From: Chthoniobacter flavus Ellin428
Lineage (GTDB): Bacteria; Verrucomicrobiota; Verrucomicrobiia; Chthoniobacterales; Chthoniobacteraceae
Assembly: GCF_000173075.1 (NCBI RefSeq)
Contig: NZ_ABVL01000038.1
Span: forward strand, 1-47,920
Reading direction: 5' to 3'
Length of the DNA: 47,920 nt
A program made the translations under genes and the position numbers. This document shows, piece after piece, positions 41,663 through 47,920 of this stretch. How positions within the stretch are numbered: position 1 is the stretch's first letter; each line of letters starts with the position of its first letter. The notes under the pieces were generated by a model. That model searched no databases, was not told where the DNA came from, and saw only the letters and a list, made by a program, of their open reading frames with translations.

Positions 41663-42520
41663 AAACCGAGAGCGTTTTCCAAGGCCTCCCGCATGACCAC
41701 GGCGTCCCGAGGGTGATGCCCGGTCCCAGAATTTCGACCACCCACGATGGCCTGGTTCACGAGCATCCCCGAGCCCGTCGACCGGTATGCAGCCGCGGGC
41801 TTCCGCATCGCGCAGGAGGCGGGTGCGTGGGGGATTGAAGATGACATCGGCCACGACCATGCCGGAGTGGAGCGAATGCACATCGATGGCCAGGCGCGCC
41901 TCGCCATCATAGAGGCCGATGGATGTGCCGTTGATGACGACATCCGTTCCCGCCGGCACCGCATAGTCGCCATTCCAAACGACCAATTCCGCTTCCAGCT
42001 TGAGCTTGGTGCGCAATAACTCGACCAACTCGCGGCCACGCTCCTCGCCCCGATTGACGACCGTGATTTTCTTCACTCCTGCGAGGCCGAGTTCCACCGC
42101 GATGGCGCGCGCTGCTCCGCCGGCGCCGAAAAGCACCACGGACTTTCCGCGCGGATCGATGACGGAGACGAGCGACTTCAGGAAACCTTTGCCGTCGGTG
42201 TTTTCGCCGATGAGCTGATCGCCGCGCCGCACGACGCAATTGACCGCGCCCATGATCCCCGCGGATTCGCCGAGGCCATCGAGATGCGCGATGACATTGA
42301 CCTTGTGTGGCAGGCTGCAATTGAAGCCGCGAAAACCCATCGCCTTCGCGCCGCGGACGGCATCCGAGAGATCGGCGGGCGTCACTTCCATATTGATATA
42401 GCGCCAATGCAGGTCGTGATGCGCGAACGCCGCCTCGATCACGGCCACGGTGGGATTGCCCGCCGCTCCTTGTGACATCGAGCCGACCAACGCGTGGAGA
42501 AAATTTTGCGAAGCGGCCAT
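41659..42520 (-). pseudogene. AroE-like shikimate/quinate dehydrogenase family protein, one frameshift
   Basis: From ATG 42520 the product shows an AroE-type fold: FNCSLPHKVNV with catalytic-type K73, ENTDGKGF with D109 and the NADP loop GAGGAARA near 130. An extra G in the GGGG at 41767-41770 shifts the frame in VDGLG; the proper end MLVNQAIVGG and AVVMREALENALGL is read in the next frame to TGA 41659. The substrate loop near the N-terminus (SMSQGAAGNPTVAVIEAAF) differs from the usual HSxSP, so a substrate other than shikimate is likely. It sits 1 base after the sugar-binding protein gene and overlaps rbsA, inside a sugar operon. Probably active if the indel is an error. Confidence 0.8.
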
Positions 42521-42521
42521 G

Positions 42522-43508
42522 TTATTTGAGGCTCGGGTCTTTCTCCGCGTCGGCCTTCTTGTAGAGGCTCGTGGGGATGAGCATCTGCGGCGGCAGCGTC
42601 TCGCCCTTCGATTGCTGGATGATCGCATCGACGATTTGCGCGCCCATCTTGTCGGGGAATTGAATCGGGTCCGCGTAAATCTTCCCTTCCTTGATGGCTT
42701 GCTTGCCTTCGGGCTGGCCATCGAAACCGACGATCACGACCTGGTCTGTCTTGCCGGCTTTTTCCAGCGCGGCGCGGGCGCCGAGAGCCGCGGGATCGTT
42801 GATCGCGAAGATACCGTGCAGGTCGGGGTTCGCTTGCAAGGTATCTTCCGCCGCCTTGTAACCCTGATCCTTCGCGCCGCCGCTCTCGAGTTCGGCCACG
42901 ATATCGACTTTCGATTTCCCCTCGGCGTTGTGGGCATCGATGATCTCACGGAAACCCTTCACGCGGAGCTGGCAGGACTCGGCCTGCTTGAAATGGAGGA
43001 TGGCGATCTTTCCCCCGGCTTCGCCCAAGGCCTCGATCATTGCCTTGGCGGCTTCCTTGCCGCCGCCGTAATTATCGGTCGCAATCTGCGTGGCGATCTT
43101 CACGCCGGGTTCGTGGCAGGGAATGTCGACGGTGAAGACGGGGATGCCGGCGGCGTTCGCTTCCTGGATGACGGGCACGATGGATTTCGAATCGCACGGG
43201 CTGAGGACGATGGCGCTGACCTTTTTGACGATGAAATCCTTGATCTGGTTACTCTGCTTGGCCACGTCCTTGTCGCCGCTCACCACCACCGCATCGTAAC
43301 CGCGCTTCTTGCCCTCCGAGACGATGTTATCGCCGATGACTTTGAAGAAAGGATTGTCCAGGGTGAGCAGTGAGACGCCGATGGTGCCTTTGCTCGCGCT
43401 GCCGGTGGGCGGTTGAGTATCGGTGGAGGTGCTCGCGTTTTCCGACTTGTTGCAGCCGGCGAAGACCGTGAGCAGGCAGGCGAGAGCGATGAAGAGTCGA
43501 TGTTTCAT
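42522..43508 (-). CDS. Sugar ABC transporter substrate-binding lipoprotein (RbsB type)
   Basis: The 328-residue product has lipobox VFAGC (Cys 19), a Ser/Thr-rich linker and a two-lobed type I periplasmic binding fold: TIGVSLLTLDNPFFKVIGD, GYDAVVVSGDKD, SAIVLSPCDSKSIVPVI, IPVFTVDIP and IFAINDPAALGARAALEKAG are the usual RbsB blocks. It captures a monosaccharide outside the membrane for the RbsA/RbsC transporter encoded downstream. It lies 18 bases after the kinase gene and 1 base before the AroE-like gene. Confidence 0.92.
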   Translation of the reverse strand: MKHRLFIALACLLTVFAGCNKSENASTSTDTQPPTGSASKGTIGVSLLTLDNPFFKVIGDNIVSEGKKRGYDAVVVSGDKDVAKQSNQIKDFIVKKVSAIVLSPCDSKSIVPVIQEANAAGIPVFTVDIPCHEPGVKIATQIATDNYGGGKEAAKAMIEALGEAGGKIAILHFKQAESCQLRVKGFREIIDAHNAEGKSKVDIVAELESGGAKDQGYKAAEDTLQANPDLHGIFAINDPAALGARAALEKAGKTDQVVIVGFDGQPEGKQAIKEGKIYADPIQFPDKMGAQIVDAIIQQSKGETLPPQMLIPTSLYKKADAEKDPSLK

Positions 43509-43526
43509 TGGGGGGAACGGAGTGGT

Positions 43527-44450
43527 CTAGCAAGTGACCGCGTCTTTTCTTAGCGCGGCTTGGAAAGGCTCGAGCAATGGGTCGGGAAGGGGAGGCGTCG
43601 CGCCGGCTTGCGAGCAGACATAAGCCGCCACGGCATTGGCGTGCTGGCTGATCTGGTCGAGAGACCAGCGATGCAGGAAGCCGACGGTGACTGCAGCGGT
43701 GAACGAGTCACCCGCGCCCACGGTGTCGCGCACGGTGATGGGTGTCCTGGGTTGCTCCACGAGTTGGCCATCGGCCCAGAGCATGCTGCCGTCGCCGCCA
43801 CGAGTGAGGGCGATGAGCCGAAGCGAAAAGCGTTTGGCCAGGGCAGTGAGCTGCTCCGCAGGGCTGCCGGTGAGCTGGAAAAGCTCGGCCAGGACCGGCA
43901 ACTCCTGATCGTTCAGTTTCAGGGCATTGGCGGCGGTCAGCGAGGAGGTGATGACATCTGCCTGGATGAAAGGGGGACGAAGATTGATGTCGAAGATCCG
44001 CAACGTGTCCGGCCGCGTCGCGGCGAGCAGGGTGGCGACGGTCTTCACGACGTGCGGCGTTCTTTGCGCCAGCGAACCGAAGCAGACGGCATCCGCGTTA
44101 CGCACCGCCTCGAGCGCAATTTCATCCGCGGCGATCCGATCCCACGCTACGTTTTCGTGAATGATGTATTGCGGATGGCCAGCGGCATCGACCGTCACGG
44201 ACACTGTGCCGGTGGGCGCGGTGGAGTCGATGGCGAGAGTATCGGTGGGCAAACCGCGCGCTCGAAAGCGTTCGATGATTTCCCGTCCGTCCGGGTCATT
44301 GCCGATGCGGGAAATGAGCCGGGCATCAGCCCCGAGCGCGTGCGCGTGACAAACAAAATTGGCCGGCGCCCCACCGAGTTGTTGGCCTGCGGGTAAGAGA
44401 TCCCAGAGGACTTCACCGATGCCGACGATTTTAAATTCAGGCGAAATCAT
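43527..44450 (-). CDS. PfkB-family carbohydrate kinase (fructokinase-like)
   Basis: The 307-residue product has VGIGEVLWDLLP at the start, GGAPANFVCHAHALGA and the ATP/anion-hole motif RDTVGAGDSFTAA near residue 245, with D in GAGD as base. LIALTRGGDGSMLW and LRIFDINLRPP fit the fructokinase subgroup. It phosphorylates the sugar taken up by the transporter of the same operon, but fructose is not proven. The ATG at 44450 is only four bases from the end of a family B element, so its ribosome binding site must lie in that element or be absent. Confidence 0.88.
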   Translation of the reverse strand: MISPEFKIVGIGEVLWDLLPAGQQLGGAPANFVCHAHALGADARLISRIGNDPDGREIIERFRARGLPTDTLAIDSTAPTGTVSVTVDAAGHPQYIIHENVAWDRIAADEIALEAVRNADAVCFGSLAQRTPHVVKTVATLLAATRPDTLRIFDINLRPPFIQADVITSSLTAANALKLNDQELPVLAELFQLTGSPAEQLTALAKRFSLRLIALTRGGDGSMLWADGQLVEQPRTPITVRDTVGAGDSFTAAVTVGFLHRWSLDQISQHANAVAAYVCSQAGATPPLPDPLLEPFQAALRKDAVTC

Positions 44451-44454
44451 ATCT

Positions 44455-44576
44455 TATAGACTGTGAAATAAACCGGCAGTGAGATCGTTTGGCCCGCGAA
44501 TTACACAGATGACGCGGATGAAAAATGTTCCATTTGTGTCATTCGCGTGATTCGCGGGCACTTTTTTACAGTCTCT
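44455..44576. repeat. Mini element family B, copy 2
   Basis: ATAGACTGTGAAATAAA at the left and TTTTTTACAGTCTCTCAG at the right are the termini; the interior has GGCCCGCGAATTACACAGAT and the inverted ATTCGCGTGATTCGCGGGC. It fills the whole gap between the DUF4432-like gene and the kinase gene, and its right end overlaps the former's TGA stop (44578-44576). Confidence 0.8.
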
Positions 44577-45822
44577 CAGTCTTCCTTCTCCGGCTTTTCG
44601 TCGAGCACCGGTTTTACCTCGCCCTGCAACGCCGAGATCCGCTCGCTGAGACGCTGGGTTTCCTCGGCCGTCGTGTAGATTTGGAAATCGATGGCGGCAT
44701 GGTGGTTTTCGCCCGCGGCCAGTTTGGGAACGCGGCCGTGGGCGCGTTCGATGCGACGATTGGCCGGGAAATTGGTGCCGGGCTCCAGGCCGGTGACATA
44801 ACCTTCCGGCAAGGAGGTGGTATTCTTCCACATCGTCACGTAGGGCAGATCCTTGACCGGGAAGGTGAGCGAAACGGCGCGGTCGCGGGCCTTGTTTTCC
44901 AGGCCGATGGTTGTCCGGCCATCCTTGTCCGCGAGGGGATGGAGACAATAGACCTCCTCGACGAAGCCCGGAGTCGGCCCCGTGTAGGTCGCATACTGCG
45001 CGATATCCTTGGCGGCGTGTTCGTTGAAAGGAGTCACGCGCGAGGCGGCGGCGAGAAAGGTGGACCCTTCCTCCAGGAGCGGGTGTCCATAGTTAGTATG
45101 GTAAAGTAATTCGAACTCCTGCTCCTGCCCGCCGTGATTGGTGATGACATCCTCGATGCGAAAACTCGTCGAGCCGGGCTCCGTGGAAATTTCCGTCTGC
45201 AGCTCCAGCTTCGGCCCATAAAACATCCGCTCGTGCACCTTTCCGCGCAGGCGAATACGATAGGGCGGGGCGGGGTCGATGGAGACTTCCACTTCACTGG
45301 CCGGGATATTGGCGATCTTGCCGTGGAGGGTGAGTTCCATGGTGGCTTCCTCGCCCACGTTGTTAATGAATTTGTCCGGTGCCCGGGTGGCCATTGCTTT
45401 CCAGGCCGCAACGGACCAACCCATTCATTGAAACCGTCCAGCCAGCCGAGGCCGCCGCGGCTTTGGAGATTGATGTAGCTTGGGTTCACCACTTCCTTTA
45501 CCGGCGAATCCCAGCCGAGCCGCACATCACCGCTCGTCACGGAAAGGACGCCCATGCCGCGTGTGGGAACGACGGTGATCTTCAGCTTCCCATTGTCGAT
45601 GATCACCAGATCCACGCCTTCCTGCTTGCCGCCGTGGAGCGAGATTTTGCGGACCGACCACGCCGATCCCCTGGCGCCGCCCGCGTGGCCGCTCTGCTCC
45701 CAGGTATCGACGCGAATGTTGTCTTTGGCGCTGAGGAGAACTTTGTGCATGGGTTCCGCGGCGGAGAGGTTCATGACGCCGAGAGTAAGGGTGGCGGCGA
45801 GGACCAAGGGGAGCGTTTTCAT
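44576..45822 (-). pseudogene. DUF4432-type aldose-1-epimerase-like protein with two nearby frameshifts
   Basis: From ATG 45822 a signal peptide and DNIRVDTWEQSG, LVIIDNGKLKITVVPTRGMGV, GWDSPVKEVVNP and DGFNEW are read. Then VRCGLESNGHPGT is in a second frame and DKFINNVGEEATMELTLHGKI to the end in a third. Two extra G bases, near 45416-45417 and 45376-45379, restore one protein of about 415 residues. DUF4432 proteins belong to the galactose mutarotase-like fold and would rotate or bind a sugar outside the cytoplasm. It is the first gene of the sugar operon. Two indels in ~40 bases suggest either a dead gene or a poor stretch of consensus. Confidence 0.8.
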
Positions 45823-45957
45823 GGGCAGGGGGATGACCATTGGTGAACCGCGATGCTCCATGAGGCTGGCGTGGAGGTCGAGCCGATTTCGGTTTGGCCG
45901 ATTGGTTGAAGGGACACTCGGCTTCGAATTTCGCAGCGACCCGGTAGCGGCATCGGA

Positions 45958-46024
45958 GAAATAGGAAGAGTGGGAGTCGTGAAAATCCTATTCCTCCTAT
46001 TCTTCCCATACCTCGTATCTCCTG
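45958..46024. repeat. Nonamer repeat hairpin (TCCTATWCC family), copy 3
   Basis: A short AGAAATAGGAAGAG arm and a TCCTATTCC/TCCTATTCT/TCCCATACC/TCGTATCTC arm with a nine-base period. It lies in the 264-base gap upstream of the DUF4432-like gene, which contains no other feature seen. Confidence 0.65.
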
Positions 46025-46086
46025 GACGGTCGCCGACCGCCGCTACAGCGAGGGATCGCTATGCGATACTGGAGCGCCGATCCGCC

Positions 46087-46257
46087 CTAGTGGTTGTAGA
46101 AAAACCCGAGAAAGAAATTCTTGTCCTGCTCGTCCATGTCGCTCTCGTACCATTTCGGTTCCGTCCTCTTCCACGGCTTCTCCTTGTTGTGGTCGTGAGC
46201 ACAGCCGGAGAGCAGGCTGTTGGAAAGCAAGGCCAGGAACAGGAGCAGAATCTTCAT
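46087..46257 (-). CDS. Very small lipoprotein
   Basis: A 56-residue frame starts at ATG 46257: signal peptide KILLLFLALLSNSLLSGC with lipobox LSGC (Cys 19), then a polar stretch HDHNKEKPWKRTEPKWYES and an aromatic end FFLGFFYNH. The lipobox is well formed, so export and acylation are likely. The start overlaps the stop of the GNAT remnant as ATGA. Role unknown; small lipoproteins often tether or sense the envelope. Confidence 0.55.
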   Translation of the reverse strand: MKILLLFLALLSNSLLSGCAHDHNKEKPWKRTEPKWYESDMDEQDKNFFLGFFYNH

Positions 46258-46472
46258 GAGGTCGGGCGAGACAATGGGATAGCGAAATGAATTTGTCTCC
46301 CGATTTCTAGCCCTATCTGTCTCGCCTTGCGCCAGCGCCAGTCATGTCCGTTGAGGATGCCAAATTTGCTTTCGACAATCTGATCAAAGGATACCCCATC
46401 GAATGATTCGATCGTGATGTGCAGCAAAGCTTCCAAGTCGCCCGCTTGATACGGGCGAATGACAACGTTCAT
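46254..46472 (-). pseudogene. Truncated GNAT acetyltransferase, N-terminal part only
   Basis: The 72-residue frame begins VVIRPYQAGDLEALLHITIESFDGVSFD and DWRWRKARQI, the N-terminal strand and helices of a GNAT acetyltransferase. The acetyl-CoA loop (Q/R-x-x-G-x-G/A) and the rest of the fold are missing; the sequence ends with GLEIGRQIHFAIPLSRPTS. A normal GNAT is over 140 residues. Probably a decayed gene end. Confidence 0.55.
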
Positions 46473-46496
46473 TGCTGATTCGCTCAGCGCGCGTGC

Positions 46497-46871
46497 TTAC
46501 TTCGCTTTCTTCGCCTTGGCCCAGCGAGCTTTCACCGCGGCGACGATCCGCGCGCGAGCTTCGGGGCTCAAGTTACGCTTCTTGCGGCGCTTGCCCGCCT
46601 TGGGAGCGGCGACCGTTTCCGAATCCGAATCGCCCTTGGCCTTTGCCCACCTGGCCTTCTGCGCGGCGGCGATGCGCGCGCGACCTTCCGCTGACAAACC
46701 ACGCTTACGCCGGCCCGGCTTGGCGGCTGCCGCACTGACACTGACTTTGGCGGCGCTCGGAACGTGTGCACTGGAGCCGAGGATCGAAGCCAATTCCGCT
46801 TCCAATTTTTGGATCTGTTCGGAAATGGTAATGGCTCGTTTGAGTTGGTCGATCGATGGGGTTGTGGACAT
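46497..46871 (-). CDS. Basic repeat protein, probable DNA- or nucleoid-associated
   Basis: The 124-residue product has an N-terminal helix (IDQLKRAITISEQIQKLEAELASIL) that could form a coiled coil, a Ser/Ala-rich linker, and two copies of a basic motif: RRKRGLSAEGRARIAAAQKARWAKAK near residues 53-78, and KRRKKRNLSPEARARI with VKARWAKAKKAK at the end. Such RRK-LSxEARARIAAAxKARW units occur in putative nucleoid proteins; each may bind DNA. It is transcribed divergently from a SWIB protein with a lysine/alanine-rich tail, 108 bases away. Confidence 0.72.
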   Translation of the reverse strand: MSTTPSIDQLKRAITISEQIQKLEAELASILGSSAHVPSAAKVSVSAAAAKPGRRKRGLSAEGRARIAAAQKARWAKAKGDSDSETVAAPKAGKRRKKRNLSPEARARIVAAVKARWAKAKKAK

Positions 46872-46944
46872 AGATGGTAGAATTACTGATGGAATTATCC
46901 CTGCGAGTCAATTGTATAACTTTACACAAATGTCGCAATAGGGA

Positions 46945-46972
46945 TTGCGCTCCGAGGGGCAAATCATATTAT
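46945..46972 (+). promoter_or_regulatory. Possible promoter of the SWIB protein gene
   Basis: TTGCGC near 46945 and TATTAT near 46967 are separated by 16 bases. Transcription would begin within a few bases of the ATG at 46980, giving a nearly leaderless mRNA. No ribosome binding site is seen close to the ATG, which agrees, but the match is weak. Confidence 0.25.
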
Positions 46973-46979
46973 CGCCGCC

Positions 46980-47273
46980 ATGCCTACCAAAAAAGCTCCC
47001 GCAAAGAAAGCTCCCGCTCGTAAAGCTAACGCCGCCTTCCTCAAGCCTGTTCAACCTGATGAGGCCCTCGCCAAAGTCGTCGGTTCCAAGCCGCTCCCGC
47101 GCACCGATCTGACCAAGAAGCTTTGGGACTACATTAAGAAGAATAAGCTGCAGGACGCGAAGAAGAAGACCCAGATCAATGCCGACGACGCGTTGAAGGC
47201 CGTTTTCAATGGCAAGAAGAGCGTGAGCATGTTCGAGATGACCAAGCTGGTCTCGGGACACCTCACCAAGTAA
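46980..47273 (+). CDS. SWIB/MDM2-domain protein with a basic tail
   Basis: The 97-residue product begins with PTKKAPAKKAPARKA, a histone H1-like lysine/alanine/proline tail, and continues with a SWIB domain (about 20-97: FLKPVQPDEALAKVVGS, LTKKLWDYIKKNKLQD, INADDALKAVF, MFEMTKLVSGHL). SWIB domains are known from eukaryotic chromatin remodellers and from Chlamydiae, Verrucomicrobia and related bacteria, where such proteins are thought to bind DNA or act in chromosome packing. Length fits the bacterial forms. Start is the ATG that gives the tail. Confidence 0.9.
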   Translation: MPTKKAPAKKAPARKANAAFLKPVQPDEALAKVVGSKPLPRTDLTKKLWDYIKKNKLQDAKKKTQINADDALKAVFNGKKSVSMFEMTKLVSGHLTK

Positions 47274-47314
47274 GTATCCTATCTCATAGTCAGCAAGATC
47301 CCCGACCGATCGCC

Positions 47315-47491
47315 ATGCACCAAGCCCCGGAATATGGCATCGGTTGGGGATCGCTGGCTTTGATCAATGCCGGTCTTGCGCAGGGCAAGAATCGCAGTGG
47401 CATGAATTGGTTTCTCGTGTCCTTGCTTCTGGGGCCGATCGCGACTTTTCTCCTGGTCGCTTTCTTCGAAAAATTGCCGGAACGGCCTTAG
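47315..47491 (+). CDS. Small membrane protein of unknown function
   Basis: A 58-residue frame from ATG 47315: HQAPEYGIGWGSLALINAGLAQGKNRSGMNWFLVSLLLGP, then a hydrophobic helix (FLVSLLLGPIATFLLVAFF) and a charged end. The pattern of GLAQGKNRSGMNWFLVSLLLGPIATFLL resembles short, single- or double-pass proteins with a G-R-S-x-x-x-W loop. It lies 24 bases before another small membrane protein gene. No family could be named. Confidence 0.5.
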   Translation: MHQAPEYGIGWGSLALINAGLAQGKNRSGMNWFLVSLLLGPIATFLLVAFFEKLPERP

Positions 47492-47514
47492 CGTTTTTCC
47501 CGCGCCTGTTAGCC

Positions 47515-47775
47515 ATGGGGGATCTGACCAATCCGAAGGCGATTAAACTGAAGGGCGTATTATTTTTGATCACCGGGGTGTTGGCTTCGGCGTTGTTGTT
47601 AATGGAGTCGCCGACTTTGCGGACGGCGGTATTGCTGGTCATCGCGATCTGGAGCTTTTGCCGGTTTTATTATTTCGCGTTCTACGTCATCGAGCATTAC
47701 GTGGACCCAGGGTTTCGCTTTGCGGGGTTGGGGGCGTTTTTGAGGTACTGGTGGGGGCGGGGGAGGAAAGGGTGA
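47515..47775 (+). CDS. Small two-helix membrane protein
   Basis: The 86-residue product has two hydrophobic helices (LKGVLFLITGVLASALLLM and TAVLLVIAIWSFCRFYYFAFY) and a C-terminal HYVDPGFRFAGLGAFLRYWWG part. ATG 47515 follows a preceding stop closely and gives a complete membrane unit. Its role is unknown. Confidence 0.6.
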   Translation: MGDLTNPKAIKLKGVLFLITGVLASALLLMESPTLRTAVLLVIAIWSFCRFYYFAFYVIEHYVDPGFRFAGLGAFLRYWWGRGRKG

Positions 47776-47867
47776 GAGGTGGCGTTACGTTGACGGGGAC
47801 TTATAGCGGTGGCGGAAAAGCTTCGGGGTAATAGCGGTAATGCCGCGCGTGAGTCCTCGGCAGGAGA

Positions 47868-47920
47868 TGCGCGAAGCGCCCCAACAAAAACGGCAGTCAT
47901 CCTGAGCGGAGCGGGGAAGC
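47868..47920. repeat. GTCATCCTGAGCGGAGC repeat, partial copy at the window edge
   Basis: GCGCGAAGCGCCCC followed by CAGTCATCCTGAGCGGAGC runs off the right edge. It matches the start of 18653-18750 closely. The gap 47776-47867 shows nothing else. Confidence 0.75.

Noticed and set aside
40169..42721. A single 850-residue AroE-ABC ATPase fusion protein
   Set aside because: The join exists only because of an extra G at 41767-41770; the normal AroE end and stop are intact in the next frame, and the ATPase has its own ATG overlapping that stop.
4800..47900. tRNA or rRNA genes
   Set aside because: No cloverleaf with a T-loop GGTTCRANYC and matching acceptor arms was found by eye; the few GGTTC hits lie inside coding regions. 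A covariance-model scan would settle this.

Overview
The window looks like chromosome of a GC-rich member of the Verrucomicrobiota, probably near Chthoniobacterales or Opitutales. This is inferred from the mix of genes: a SWIB-domain protein with a lysine/alanine-rich tail, a PEP-CTERM surface protein, many secreted proteins of unknown role, TMEM64-like and HGSNAT-like membrane proteins, and very many short intergenic hairpin repeats. No rRNA, tRNA or CRISPR array was recognised.

Layout. 1-2.8 kb: 3' end of a group II intron, an ERCC4-type nuclease, an array of GGACACGGTTTT repeats, and a DnaB N-domain plus RepA-like ATPase pair, which together look like a replication module of an integrated element. 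3.1-5.7 kb: rpsT, a PilZ-like protein, a TVP38/TMEM64 membrane protein and a homocysteine methyltransferase. 6.1-13.2 kb: lipoproteins, a membrane acyltransferase, two divergent SGNH hydrolases, a secreted protein and a HEAT-repeat protein. 13.2-18.5 kb: SorAB sulfite dehydrogenase with a CXXCH mini-protein downstream and a 1154-residue secreted toroid-like protein upstream. 19-25 kb: Gly-rich and His/Tyr-rich secreted proteins, a retropepsin-like protease, a lone receiver domain and two TIM-barrel sugar isomerase/epimerases. 25.2-30.7 kb: hypoxanthine phosphoribosyltransferase, a CX5R phosphatase-like protein, and a minus-strand group of secreted terpene-cyclase-fold proteins with YdjY and NPCBM-like partners. 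30.8-38.3 kb: an ABC ATPase, a glycosidase-GT2 fusion, queA, a small zinc-ribbon protein and a PEP-CTERM protein. 38.4-45.8 kb: a minus-strand sugar operon (aldose-epimerase-like DUF4432 protein, PfkB kinase, lipoprotein binding protein, AroE-like dehydrogenase, RbsA-type ATPase, RbsC-type permease with an extra domain). 46-47.9 kb: a small lipoprotein, a GNAT remnant, a basic repeat protein divergent from the SWIB protein, and two small membrane proteins.

Two themes run through the window. First, intergenic space is filled with small inverted-repeat elements: three kinds with terminal inverted repeats, and heptamer and nonamer tandem arrays folded into hairpins. Several abut or supply stop codons. 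Second, at least five genes, and perhaps the DnaB-N/RepA-like pair, carry single-base frameshifts, mostly at short G or C runs. This pattern fits consensus indel errors as well as pseudogenes, so broken genes here should be read with caution.
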